Positions 9,144 to 17,295 of a DNA stretch of 64,000 nt are shown here, in pieces (the first letter of the stretch is position 1; each line of letters begins with the position of its first letter). The notes under the pieces are model-generated. The model was not told the origin of the DNA. It saw nothing but the letters and a program-made list of their open reading frames with translations, and ran no database searches. Source of the stretch: CAIYXB01 sp038146805 (GTDB lineage Bacteria; Cyanobacteriota; Vampirovibrionia; LMEP-6097); contig JAYQSH010000005.1 of the NCBI GenBank assembly GCA_038146805.1, positions 868,001 to 932,000 of the forward strand, read 5' to 3'. Position numbers and translations under genes: made by a program.

Positions 9144-9797
9144 ATGGACTCCCTTACAAATTTATTGCCTGATCTTGAACCAAGTTTACAAATTGTTGGT
9201 TTACTTTTTGTTTTAAGTTTTTTACCTTTGATGGTTGTTACCATGACACCCTTTTTACGAATTATTTTGGTTTTGTCTTTGATGCGTCAGGCTCTTGGTA
9301 CTCAAAATTCACCACCAACAATGGTTTTAGTAGGTTTAAGTTTAATTTTAACTGGTTATGTTTTAGGTCCAGAAATGAAAGTAATTAATGAACAGGCTTT
9401 AATACCACTTGCAAACGGGCAAATTCAATTACCAATGGCATTAAATAAAACCTATGGGGCTTTATCTGATCATATGTTGAGAAATGCAGAAGTTAAAGAT
9501 ATAAAGTTTTTTTATCAGTTATCAAGGCAACCATTTCCTAGCTCTGCAAAAGATGTTAATGCGCGTGAGCTTGTCACAGCTTATCTTTTAGGCGAGTTGC
9601 GTAAGGCTTTTCAAATTGGCTTTTTGGTTTTTATTCCTTTCTTGGTGATTGATTTAATTGTTGCTAATATATTATTAGCACTTGGTATGATTATGCTCTC
9701 CCCCACAATTGTCTCATTACCGTTTAAAATAATGATATTCGTTGCAATAGATGGTTGGGATTTAATTGTAAAAGGACTCGCGCAAAGTTTTAATTAG
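9144..9797 (+). CDS. fliP: Flagellar export gate protein FliP
   Basis: Core membrane subunit of the flagellar type III export gate, assembled with FliQ and FliR. 217 aa with four hydrophobic segments. The diagnostic MTPFLRIILVLSLMRQALGTQNSPPTMVL block lies at residues 34-62. The usual long cleavable N-terminal signal region is short here. First gene of a fliP-fliQ-fliR run with gaps of 12 and 3 bases, so probably one operon. fliO is not seen upstream and flhB/flhA are not in the window, so the export genes are dispersed. Confidence 0.96.
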   Translation: MDSLTNLLPDLEPSLQIVGLLFVLSFLPLMVVTMTPFLRIILVLSLMRQALGTQNSPPTMVLVGLSLILTGYVLGPEMKVINEQALIPLANGQIQLPMALNKTYGALSDHMLRNAEVKDIKFFYQLSRQPFPSSAKDVNARELVTAYLLGELRKAFQIGFLVFIPFLVIDLIVANILLALGMIMLSPTIVSLPFKIMIFVAIDGWDLIVKGLAQSFN

Positions 9798-9809
9798 CGT
9801 CATTAAAAA

Positions 9810-10535
9810 ATGGATTGGATGCCACAAGCTATTAGAGAAGGAATTTTTACCATAATTTTTATTTCTGGTCCTTTGGTTGTGCTTGCTGCAACTTTAGGTT
9901 TAAGTGTTGGTATTATTCAAGCTGCAACACAGATACAAGAACAAACATTAGGTTCAGCAGTGAAAATCATTGGCTTGTTTATAGCTTTGATTGTGGGTGG
10001 TTTTTATATGTTTTCCTATTTGAAAGAGTATACATCGCAAAATATAAGTAAAGCTTTTCGTTTGGTACCACGCTTAGGAACCTATGCAAAGCCAAGAAAG
10101 AATTTTTTAGATGTTAAAGATGAAGAAGCTACAAAAGAACCGGGCAAAAATGTACCCGGGTTAAAAAGCCCTGCTAAAGCTGGTTCTGGTATGAGCAAAA
10201 TTGGTGATAGTCTTAATGAACCTGAAATGAAAGATGTTAATGTAGGCAAAAAAGCTGATGATGTTTTTGGAATACCAAAATCTCAAGTTAAAGAAGAAAA
10301 TAAAGACATCAAAAAAATTGAAGATGTTTTTAATAAGATAGAAGCTGATGCAGAGGCACAAGAAAAGCCAGCTCCTAAAATAGAAAAGCCTGCAACTGGA
10401 GATATTGACCCAATAATTAAACCAATTGAACCATTGATTAAACCAAGACCTAGAAAATCATTGACAGGAGCTTTAGATAGAATTCGCTCATCGATTGAAG
10501 ATTTTAATGATACAAACGTAGAAGAAGGAAATTAA
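9810..10535 (+). CDS. fliQ: Flagellar export gate protein FliQ with long C-terminal extension
   Basis: Residues 1-88 are a normal FliQ: two membrane helices (about 15-40 and 50-72) with the GIIQAATQIQEQTL signature. FliQ is normally about 90 aa and ends near there. This protein runs on to 241 aa with a charged, Lys/Glu/Pro-rich and probably disordered tail (PGLKSPAK, repeated IKPIEPLIKPRP). Both ends of FliQ's helix pair are expected on the cytoplasmic or PMF-facing side, so the tail could reach the sorting platform. This is inference. The stop is 3 bases before fliR, and the frame is uninterrupted, so the extension is not an annotation artefact. Confidence 0.93.
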   Translation: MDWMPQAIREGIFTIIFISGPLVVLAATLGLSVGIIQAATQIQEQTLGSAVKIIGLFIALIVGGFYMFSYLKEYTSQNISKAFRLVPRLGTYAKPRKNFLDVKDEEATKEPGKNVPGLKSPAKAGSGMSKIGDSLNEPEMKDVNVGKKADDVFGIPKSQVKEENKDIKKIEDVFNKIEADAEAQEKPAPKIEKPATGDIDPIIKPIEPLIKPRPRKSLTGALDRIRSSIEDFNDTNVEEGN

Positions 10536-10538
10536 GTT

Positions 10539-11312
10539 TTGGATCTATTTGCTGATTTATTTCGACAAAATGTTTTTGCTAGTATGGGCTCTTCTTTGAT
10601 TGGCTTTTCTTTGTTTCTTGTAAGAATGCTTGCCTTTGTACATTTTGCTCCGATTCTTTCTCATAAAAGTGTTCCTTCTCATGTACGTATTGTGCTTTCT
10701 TTTTTGATGACTGCGATGATGTCACCAAAGTTATTTGATATGCCTGTTCCAGAAGAGGGTTATTCATTATTTTTTGTAATTTTCATTAATTTTATTATTG
10801 GTTTTATTATGGGTTTTACTGCAAATATATTGTTTATTACAGTTGTTGCTGGTGGCGAGATGATGGATGCCGCTATGGGGTTTTCTTCAGCACAAACTTT
10901 TGATCCAGCTTTAAATACACAGACAACTATCTTTGGTAAATTTTTTAATGTGCTTTCGATAGTTATTTTTTTCTATATAGGTGGTCCAGAGTTTTTGCTA
11001 CAAGGACTTGCAAATAGTGTTGATAGCTTTTCTGTTTATTCTTCTGGTTTTGATATTAATGTCAATAAAATTATTACAATGTGCGGCAATATCATTAACA
11101 TGGGCTTTGTTTTGGCCAGCCCTGTCGTGCTTACAATACTTGTAAATGACATCGTTTTAGGCTTAATTTCAAGGACAGCACCTCAGATTAACGCCTTTCA
11201 AATCAGCTTCACCATTAAGCCTTCTATAGGGTCAATCACCCTGATTTTGATTATGCCTTTGTTTTTTACGGCTTTAATTAACTTTTTTTCTCGAATAAAT
11301 TCCTTGTTTTAA
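10539..11312 (+). CDS. fliR: Flagellar export gate protein FliR
   Basis: Membrane subunit that caps the FliP5Q4R1 export channel. 257 aa, normal length, with about six hydrophobic segments and the conserved stretch GEMMDAAMGFSSAQTFDPALNTQTT in the middle. Starts with TTG (MDLFADLF) 3 bases after fliQ, preceded by gaaggaaatt as ribosome site, so translation is probably coupled. Usually followed by flhB, but here an unrelated secreted protein follows. Confidence 0.95.
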   Translation: MDLFADLFRQNVFASMGSSLIGFSLFLVRMLAFVHFAPILSHKSVPSHVRIVLSFLMTAMMSPKLFDMPVPEEGYSLFFVIFINFIIGFIMGFTANILFITVVAGGEMMDAAMGFSSAQTFDPALNTQTTIFGKFFNVLSIVIFFYIGGPEFLLQGLANSVDSFSVYSSGFDINVNKIITMCGNIINMGFVLASPVVLTILVNDIVLGLISRTAPQINAFQISFTIKPSIGSITLILIMPLFFTALINFFSRINSLF

Positions 11313-11347
11313 CCAATTCATAACTTAAAAGCTTTAAAATTTTAATT

Positions 11348-12301
11348 ATGGTGGGAAAGCTTATAAAAAAAGTAATTATATCTGTCTTGATTATTGTTTT
11401 TGCAAATTTGCAGAGCTTTGCAAATGTACGTAACCAAGAGCATTTGCTTCAATTAGATAGTCCAAGACCAGTGACTCTATTAGTCGGTTTGAAAGCGTTT
11501 GAATTGGCACAACAAGAAGCACCTACTATTGCTGGCAGAAAAATCATTGAAATAAATAGAACTGGAAACTGGGTTGATGCAGTGAAAAAAACTCATGCAC
11601 AACAAATTATAGTAAAACAAAATAGTGGTTTTGTTGGTTTATATACTCAAGATGGAGCTTTAATTCGTGCTATTGAAATGCAAGATGGTTCAAACCCTAT
11701 TCAGCAAGAAGCGATGGCACCTTTAGTTGAAGAATATCAATATAAAGAAGTGCAAGATAAATTAGGCTATCAAACAGGAGGCTTAATTGACCCTTATCGT
11801 CCGCAAGATTATACATCTATTCATGATGATAATGCACGTTTAGCACCGGGTTGGGGCTATAACTCTCAATACGATAAACCTAAATCAAAAAGAAGTGCTT
11901 TTGTTGATTTTATAAATTTTGCGCCCATTGATGTAACAACTCCAATTAATTATGCAGGTAGTTTTGGCGGTAACAGCACTATTTCTATGGCTTATACACT
12001 TGGTGTTTTGCCACATGTTGGTGCTTTTTTGACACGTATGAAACGTGGAGAAGCAGAAGCAAAAGATTATCAATATTACAAAACTGAAACAGCTGTTCCT
12101 CATTATTTAGGTGAAACTCCGAGATATTCTTATTACAACGGTGCGCGTCACGATGAGACCAATCCAATCAATACTGATCCTAATTTTCCAATGTATTCAC
12201 AACCACCTCAAGCTTTTTCTCAAGCTTACCCTTATTATGGACAAAACTATCATAATCGTTTACCAAACTTTGTTCCGGGCGGCGGCGTTGTTGGTGATTA
12301 G
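11348..12301 (+). CDS. Secreted protein of unknown function
   Basis: 317 aa. A clear signal peptide (KLIKKVIISVLIIVFANLQSFA, cleavage near residue 25) is followed by a soluble region with no recognised domain. The second half is rich in Tyr, Asn, Pro and Gln (YYGQNY, SQPPQAFSQAYPYY) and it ends in a Gly run (VPGGGVVGD). It follows fliR by 36 bases on the same strand, so a cell-surface or flagellum-related role is possible but unproven. A short hairpin repeat element (12306-12336) sits 5 bases after its stop. Confidence 0.7.
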   Translation: MVGKLIKKVIISVLIIVFANLQSFANVRNQEHLLQLDSPRPVTLLVGLKAFELAQQEAPTIAGRKIIEINRTGNWVDAVKKTHAQQIIVKQNSGFVGLYTQDGALIRAIEMQDGSNPIQQEAMAPLVEEYQYKEVQDKLGYQTGGLIDPYRPQDYTSIHDDNARLAPGWGYNSQYDKPKSKRSAFVDFINFAPIDVTTPINYAGSFGGNSTISMAYTLGVLPHVGAFLTRMKRGEAEAKDYQYYKTETAVPHYLGETPRYSYYNGARHDETNPINTDPNFPMYSQPPQAFSQAYPYYGQNYHNRLPNFVPGGGVVGD

Positions 12302-12305
12302 CTTC

Positions 12306-12336
12306 GAGACACTTCGGACCGTGTTCATTTTGTCTC
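12306..12336 (+). repeat. 31-bp hairpin repeat element, copy A
   Basis: GAGACACTTCGGACCGTGT then ...GTCTC. It has an inner inverted repeat (ACAC/GTGT) and an outer one (GAGAC/GTCTC). The same element recurs at 20327 (reverse), 48326, 48364 and 52685. Here it lies between two convergent genes. Confidence 0.85.
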
Positions 12337-12354
12337 ATGATTCTTTAAATTAAC

Positions 12355-12771
12355 TTAGCTAAATGCAAGGTTTGCTAGTGCATCAGCTCTTTTGTTTTGA
12401 TTGCGAGGAACATGATTAAATTCAATTGATTCAAAGTTTTTAATTAAGTCTTGAATTTTGTCATAGATGATTTTTAATTCAGGGTTTTTGACTTTGTATA
12501 TTTTTTTTAATTGCTTGATCATCAGTTCACTATCTGCATTAACAATGATTTGTTTACAATCTAAATCAATGGCTTGTTCTAAGGCTCTTACTAAGGCTGT
12601 ATATTCTGCAATATTGTTAGTAGCAATTCCAATTTCTTCTGAAATAGTTGAAATCTCTTTGCCATCTTGAATTAAACAGGCTCCAATAGATGCTGGTCCA
12701 GGATTGCCTTTTGCGGCTCCATCAGAATAAATAATTACAGGGCTTTGTTTATTTAGATTGTAAGTTTTTTT
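12355..12771 (-). CDS. rnhA: Ribonuclease HI-family protein, no normal start; likely made by -1 frameshift from the HAD gene
   Basis: Degrades RNA in RNA:DNA hybrids. The minus-strand frame encodes a complete RNase H fold: catalytic Asp in YSDGAAKGNPGP, Glu in NNIAEYTAL, Asp in VNADSELMIKQL and Asp in NKRADALANLA, i.e. the whole DEDD set. There is no ATG, GTG or TTG between the upstream stop (12772-12774) and the first catalytic Asp. The frame is -1 relative to the HAD phosphatase gene just upstream, and both pass through a run of nine A (mRNA sense) at 12764-12772. A -1 shift there would give a HAD-RNase HI protein of about 397 aa. Alternatives are initiation at ATT or an error in the homopolymer length. 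Confidence 0.85.
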   Translation of the reverse strand, partial: KKTYNLNKQSPVIIYSDGAAKGNPGPASIGACLIQDGKEISTISEEIGIATNNIAEYTALVRALEQAIDLDCKQIIVNADSELMIKQLKKIYKVKNPELKIIYDKIQDLIKNFESIEFNHVPRNQNKRADALANLAFS

Positions 12772-13547
12772 TTAGGACCTTCAATATTTGAAATGTCTAA
12801 ATCTGCAATTGAGTTTAAAACAAGGTCGGTAAAATCTTGAATACTTTTTAAATAAATATCTTCTTCAAGTACTCCACTTAAAACAGCGATTGTTTTTGCG
12901 CCACAAGCTTTAGCTGCTTTGATATCGTTAGGTCCATCGCTAATTAAAATTGTATTTTGTGGATCGACATTAAGTCTTGCACATAAATCAGAATAGTTAT
13001 CAGCATTTTTCTTTTCACCAGCTTGAATTTCTTCTGAAACAAGACCAGCTAAGTTTAATTTATCTAAAGTCTCAATAGTGTTTTGCAAGCTATCAGAGGT
13101 ATAGATAGCAACCTTGAATTTTTCTGCAATCTCTTTTATTTTTTCGCAAGCACCCGGAATCTCTTCGCTTAACTCAGAAACTTTTAATTCTTCATTTGCT
13201 TGTCTCATGCAGTCATCGATAACATCAAAACTATGCATCCAACCAAAATTTGGATCAAGTTGGTTTTTAGTCATATACAAACCAGTTGCAAGTGCCATAC
13301 GCACAACTTCTTTAGGCATTGAGCAAGGTCCATATGGATCAACAGTGTCTAAATCAATATCAACTCCCATTGAACTTATACAAGCGTTTCTGATTTCTAA
13401 TAATTCTTCTGAAGTATTAGAAGAGCGTTCTGCAATTAATTGTGCTCGATAAGCAATCACTCTTAGCCATACTTTGTTAAAATCAACGAAAACCCCATCT
13501 TTGTCTAAGATAATCGCTTCAATATTTTCAAATTTAGTTTCAGACAT
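12753..13547 (-). CDS. HAD-superfamily phosphatase (phosphoglycolate-phosphatase-like)
   Basis: 264 aa. HAD motif I is LDKDGVFVDF (nucleophile and acid Asp), motif II is IYTSDS, motif III the Lys in GEKKNADNY, and motif IV LISDGPNDIKAAKACGAKTI, so the enzyme should be active on a small phosphorylated substrate. A helical cap lies at residues 25-110. Substrate unknown. Divergent from tsaD across 21 bases that contain the palindrome tataattata; the copy read on the minus strand (13555-13560) is 7 bases before the ATG. The last codons run through an A9 tract and overlap the RNase HI frame (see that entry). Confidence 0.85.
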   Translation of the reverse strand: MSETKFENIEAIILDKDGVFVDFNKVWLRVIAYRAQLIAERSSNTSEELLEIRNACISSMGVDIDLDTVDPYGPCSMPKEVVRMALATGLYMTKNQLDPNFGWMHSFDVIDDCMRQANEELKVSELSEEIPGACEKIKEIAEKFKVAIYTSDSLQNTIETLDKLNLAGLVSEEIQAGEKKNADNYSDLCARLNVDPQNTILISDGPNDIKAAKACGAKTIAVLSGVLEEDIYLKSIQDFTDLVLNSIADLDISNIEGPKKKLTI

Positions 13548-13568
13548 GGTTATAATTATATACCTAAT

Positions 13569-14597
13569 ATGTTGGTATTGGGTATAGAAACAAGTTGTGA
13601 TGAAACTGCTGCTGCAATTGTTAGAGATGGCAGAGAAATTTTAGCGAGTAAAGTATATAGTCAAATCAAAACTCACCAAGAATGGGGTGGCGTTGTGCCA
13701 GAATTGGCTTCAAGAGAACATTTATTATATATTAACGAAGTCATTAAGCAATGTTTTGAGCTTGCTCAACTTGATTTCTCACAAATCGATTTGATCGCTG
13801 TTACTAATGGACCCGGTTTGCTTGGTTCATTATTAGTTGGTATTAATACAGCAAAAACTTTATCTTGGATTTATAAAAAAGAGCTGGTGACGGTTAATCA
13901 CTTACATGGACATATTTGTGCAAACTATTTAGAAAGTGAGTTTCAACCACCTTTTTTGTGTTTATTAGTTAGTGGTGGGCATACCCAAATTATTAAAGTT
14001 GATGATTATAGCGAGTATCAAATTCTTGGCACTAGTATAGATGATGCTTGTGGAGAGGCTTTTGATAAAGTTGCAAAGCTTTTAGACCTTGATTATCCCG
14101 GTGGTCCAAGCTTAGATAAATTAGCGCAAAGTGTTGCAGATGCAAAAGTTTCTCATAGTAATATTGAAGCAAAAGCAATTATAAATGGTTGTTATAAATT
14201 TCCGGTGGCACAAGTAGCTAACTATGATTTTAGTTTTTCTGGTTTGAAAACAGCTGTATTACGTTTAAAACAAAGTATTAGTGCCGAGCTTTGGAATTTA
14301 GATAAAGCTAAAATTGCCTATGCTTTTCAAGAAACAGTGGCAAAGACCCTTATCAAAAAAATGAAAAAAGCTTGCGCAGATACTGCTATAAAAAAAATAG
14401 TTTTAGCTGGTGGTGTTGCCGCTAATTCAAAAATTAGAACTGAGTTTAGTAATGAATTTAGTGAGCTTAATGGTTTTTCTATTTCTAAACCAAAGCCAGA
14501 ATATTGTACTGATAACGCGGCTATGATTGCTTCTGCTGGCTTTTTTGAGCAGAAAAAGGCTTCTCGAGATTTGAATTTTACTGCTTTTTCAAGATAG
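13569..14597 (+). CDS. tsaD: tRNA N6-adenosine threonylcarbamoyltransferase TsaD
   Basis: Transfers threonylcarbamoyl to A37 of ANN-decoding tRNAs. 342 aa. Seen: N-terminal LGIETSCDETAAAIV nucleotide site, the metal-binding HLHGH (ligand pair HxxxH), LVSGGHTQI, the GGPSLD segment and a C-terminal GGVAANSKIR with a later CTDNAAMIA, all diagnostic. ATG 13569 is preceded by TATAAT at 13551-13556, so a very short leader is likely. Its 3' end overlaps the convergent RlmD-type gene by 20 bases. Confidence 0.97.
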   Translation: MLVLGIETSCDETAAAIVRDGREILASKVYSQIKTHQEWGGVVPELASREHLLYINEVIKQCFELAQLDFSQIDLIAVTNGPGLLGSLLVGINTAKTLSWIYKKELVTVNHLHGHICANYLESEFQPPFLCLLVSGGHTQIIKVDDYSEYQILGTSIDDACGEAFDKVAKLLDLDYPGGPSLDKLAQSVADAKVSHSNIEAKAIINGCYKFPVAQVANYDFSFSGLKTAVLRLKQSISAELWNLDKAKIAYAFQETVAKTLIKKMKKACADTAIKKIVLAGGVAANSKIRTEFSNEFSELNGFSISKPKPEYCTDNAAMIASAGFFEQKKASRDLNFTAFSR

Positions 14598-15912
14598 CAA
14601 CAGTCTCAAAATGAAATGAATGTGGAAACATATCAAATCCCTGAATTTTTTCAATTTGATAATTGAATTTTTCGAGATATTTTAAATCTCGCGCAAGAGT
14701 ACTTGGGTTACAGCTAATATAAATAATTTTTGTCGAAGCGATTAAACCAAGATTGTCGAGAATTTTATTACTACAACCTTTTCTTGGTGGGTTTATAATC
14801 ACACAATCAAATTTTTCTTTTTTGAAATCTTCTATTTTGTCTTCAAGTTTTGCGCAAATATAATTTGCTTTGATATTATTTTCTTGGCAATTGCTTTGAG
14901 CGTCTATGATTGCTTGTTTTACAATTTCAATGCCGATAATATTTAAGTTTTGTTTTTTCTTAGCTAGAGCAAGTGAAATTGTGCCAATTCCACAGTAGGC
15001 ATCTAAGATTTTATCTTGGTCAGCAAACTGAGCTTCGATATAGTCTATGATTTTGGCAAATTGTTTGCTATTTACTTGAAAAAAACTTTCGGTAGAAATT
15101 TTTAGTTTTAGGTCTTGAAAGACTTCATTGATAAAGCCACTGCCTTGAACTATTTCAGTCTTTGAGCCCAAAATTACATTAGTAGAGTTGTTATTAAAGT
15201 TAAGGCTTGTTGTTTTAATGATAGGGAAAAGCTCTGTGACTCTCTGTAGGATTGTTTTTAAGCTTGTTAAGGTTTCGTCGCTGCTGTCGCGAATTATTAG
15301 TGATAACAAAATTTCATCTTGCTTTGAATTTGCTCTTAAAAGTACATGCCTTAAAATTTTTTTGTCAAAATCTGTCGCTGTTAATAAATCTTTGAGTTTT
15401 TCAATAATTTCGTCAAAAATTGAATATTGAATGGGGCAATATTTGATATTAATGAGTTCATTGGAATTTGTTTTGTAATAGCCAGCAATCACTCGCTGAG
15501 TTGATTTGATAAAGCGCATTGGGTAAATTACTTTGTTGCGAAAGTTCCAAGGTTCTTGCATTCCAATTAGTTCTGGGATTTCAAGTTCGTTTATTGTGAC
15601 TTTTGCTTCTTGTAAAAGATCTATAAGATTTTTTCTTTTGTGTTTCAGTTGTTCTGGGTAATTGATATGTTGCCATTGACAAGAACCACAAATCTTATGT
15701 ACTTTGCACTTAGGGTCTGGATTACGTTGTGAGCTTGTCTTAAGCAGTTTTGTGATAGTAGCGTAGGCGAAATCTTTTCTATCATCATAAATTTCATACT
15801 CGAGTTCATCTTCAGGACAGGCATTTTCTATAAAAAGTTTTTTGCCATCATCTTGTTTGGCGATCGAAAAAGCACCATGGCTCATTGCTTCGACTGTTGT
15901 TTTTTTATTCAA
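14578..15912 (-). CDS. rlmD: 23S rRNA (uracil-5-)-methyltransferase, RumA/RlmD family
   Basis: SAM-dependent m5U methyltransferase. 444 aa with an Fe-S motif (CKVHKICGSCQW, whose distant Cys partner is nearer the N-terminus), a central RNA-binding region, the Rossmann motif LDAYCGIGTISLALA, INPPRKGC, and the catalytic IIYISCNPSTLARDL. The N-terminal TRAM domain is short. The exact target (U1939, U747 or a tRNA uracil) cannot be set from sequence alone, so the symbol is provisional. The start ATG is 2 bases after the stop of the SGNH-like gene, so they probably form an operon. Confidence 0.9.
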   Translation of the reverse strand: MNKKTTVEAMSHGAFSIAKQDDGKKLFIENACPEDELEYEIYDDRKDFAYATITKLLKTSSQRNPDPKCKVHKICGSCQWQHINYPEQLKHKRKNLIDLLQEAKVTINELEIPELIGMQEPWNFRNKVIYPMRFIKSTQRVIAGYYKTNSNELINIKYCPIQYSIFDEIIEKLKDLLTATDFDKKILRHVLLRANSKQDEILLSLIIRDSSDETLTSLKTILQRVTELFPIIKTTSLNFNNNSTNVILGSKTEIVQGSGFINEVFQDLKLKISTESFFQVNSKQFAKIIDYIEAQFADQDKILDAYCGIGTISLALAKKKQNLNIIGIEIVKQAIIDAQSNCQENNIKANYICAKLEDKIEDFKKEKFDCVIINPPRKGCSNKILDNLGLIASTKIIYISCNPSTLARDLKYLEKFNYQIEKIQGFDMFPHSFHFETVAILKKQ

Positions 15913-15914
15913 GA

Positions 15915-17000
15915 TTAAATGGTCTCTTTTAAAAGTGCTTTTTTGATTTCTAACTGCCCTTCTAAATTTGGTAAGCTGTATTGGTTTGCATAATAATTTT
16001 CATTTTGAGGAAAATTGCAATATGCGTCTACGAAACAAACTTCATTTTCTAAAGCTGCTGCTTGAGCGGCTTTGACAAAACTTTCAATTTTATAATCATC
16101 TTTACTTAGCCCCGGAGGTATATCTGTATCTGGAGTTTTGTTCATGATTTGAGGTATTGGGCTAATAACAATTGGTTCTACACCACTTGCTTTTATAAGC
16201 TTTAGCATTGCACTATAAAGAACTTGAAAAGCAAGTGCCGTTTCTTCTTCGAGCCAGGCGTCAACATTACCCAGCATTAAAAGTACAACGTCTGCTTTAT
16301 AATTTAAAATATCCCTTTGGGCGTATAAGCACAAATCAAGCACTCCAGCTCCGGAGATAGAATTATTTGCCAGTGTGATTTTTGTATTAAGTTCTTTTGA
16401 CCATAAATAATGATAGGTTTCACTAAAGTTGATTGACCAATCAGGCATTAAACCTAAAGAGATATTATCGCCAAAACAAACAAATTTTATCGATTCGCCA
16501 TTTTTGTTTTGGCTTAATTTTGTTAGGTTAAATTTTTTGCTAGCAAATTTTGCTTTGTCGGCAACTAAATCTTGCAAAACTTTATTCATTTCAGTTATGG
16601 AATTGCCAGATCTTTTGGCGCAATAAATTGTAAAAGCAAGCGCAAATTCCGCTGCTTCTTTGCTGCTGGCTTCAACTTTGTTTTGGCTTAATTCATCGCT
16701 ATATTCTTTTAGAAATTTATTTGCAATGGCAAGCCATTTGCCGGGGTCTAATGGGTTAGAAAGCCTTATTTCTTCTAAATCAACTTTGAGCTTTTCTGGC
16801 ACCAGTTCAAGTACATTGGTGATTTTATCTACAATATCGTTGAGTTTTCTGAGTGTCGCCTCGCTTTTGTTGATTTCGCTAGCTCTTTGATAGCATTGAA
16901 AAGCGTGCGGAAAAAACCTTATTTCATAGGCAAAATCACCTGCTTTAAGCCATTCTTCTTCTTTAAATAAGCTAGAATCTGCCTTTAAGCTAGAAAACAT
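15915..17000 (-). CDS. SGNH-hydrolase-like protein with degenerate active-site blocks
   Basis: About 361 aa. The N-terminal ~100 residues look helical and TPR-like. The C-terminal part has the SGNH fold pattern IKFVCFGDNISLG, NNSISGAGVLD, VVLLMLGNVDAW and VVISPIPQ. In the usual family these are GDS (Ser nucleophile), Gly, GxND (Asn) and a late DxxH. Here the Ser of GDS is Asn, the GxND reads GNVD and no DxxH is evident, so a changed or lost activity is likely. An earlier start at 17144 would overlap the opposite-strand lipoprotein gene, which has its own promoter, so ATG 17000 (MFSSLKADSS) is preferred. Confidence 0.6.
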   Translation of the reverse strand: MFSSLKADSSLFKEEEWLKAGDFAYEIRFFPHAFQCYQRASEINKSEATLRKLNDIVDKITNVLELVPEKLKVDLEEIRLSNPLDPGKWLAIANKFLKEYSDELSQNKVEASSKEAAEFALAFTIYCAKRSGNSITEMNKVLQDLVADKAKFASKKFNLTKLSQNKNGESIKFVCFGDNISLGLMPDWSINFSETYHYLWSKELNTKITLANNSISGAGVLDLCLYAQRDILNYKADVVLLMLGNVDAWLEEETALAFQVLYSAMLKLIKASGVEPIVISPIPQIMNKTPDTDIPPGLSKDDYKIESFVKAAQAAALENEVCFVDAYCNFPQNENYYANQYSLPNLEGQLEIKKALLKETI

Positions 17001-17055
17001 TATTTCAGTTAGTTTATGATCTTTCAAATTAATTATATTGTACAGCTTTTTAGGG

Positions 17056-17084
17056 TTGATTTTTTCGCCCAGGGCTGATATTAT
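17056..17084 (+). promoter_or_regulatory. Sigma-70 promoter for a probably leaderless lipoprotein mRNA
   Basis: -35 TTGATT (17056-17061), 17-base spacer, -10 TATTAT (17079-17084). The ATG follows after only 7 bases, which is where transcription should begin. Confidence 0.65.
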
Positions 17085-17091
17085 TTTAACT

Positions 17092-17295
17092 ATGCAATTG
17101 CCTAGAATACTTTTAGCTCCTGTTCTTGCTGCAACAACATTCATTTCGAGTGGTTGCGTTGGAGCTCATCCTGAAGATTTGGTTCCTGGGTGTTCATCAT
17201 TAAGCGGTGAAGATTTACATGCTTTTGCACAAAACATACATCAACCAAATCCTACATCCCCAAATAATCCAGACCAGACAAGTCTTGAACATTAA
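17092..17295 (+). CDS. Small putative lipoprotein
   Basis: 67 aa starting at ATG 17092: MQLPRILLAPVLAATTF then an SSGC lipobox-like site (weak at -3), leaving a mature peptide of about 45 residues with little homology signal, rich in Pro, His and Asn. Support comes from the well-formed promoter just upstream and the signal-like N-terminus. It lies antisense to the 5' region of the SGNH-like gene and its last 44 bases overlap the convergent glycosyltransferase gene. Function unknown. Confidence 0.5.
   Translation: MQLPRILLAPVLAATTFISSGCVGAHPEDLVPGCSSLSGEDLHAFAQNIHQPNPTSPNNPDQTSLEH

Noticed and set aside
12467..12670. Plus-strand hydrophobic 67-aa frame
   Set aside because: It is the antisense of the RNase HI frame, which has the full catalytic set.
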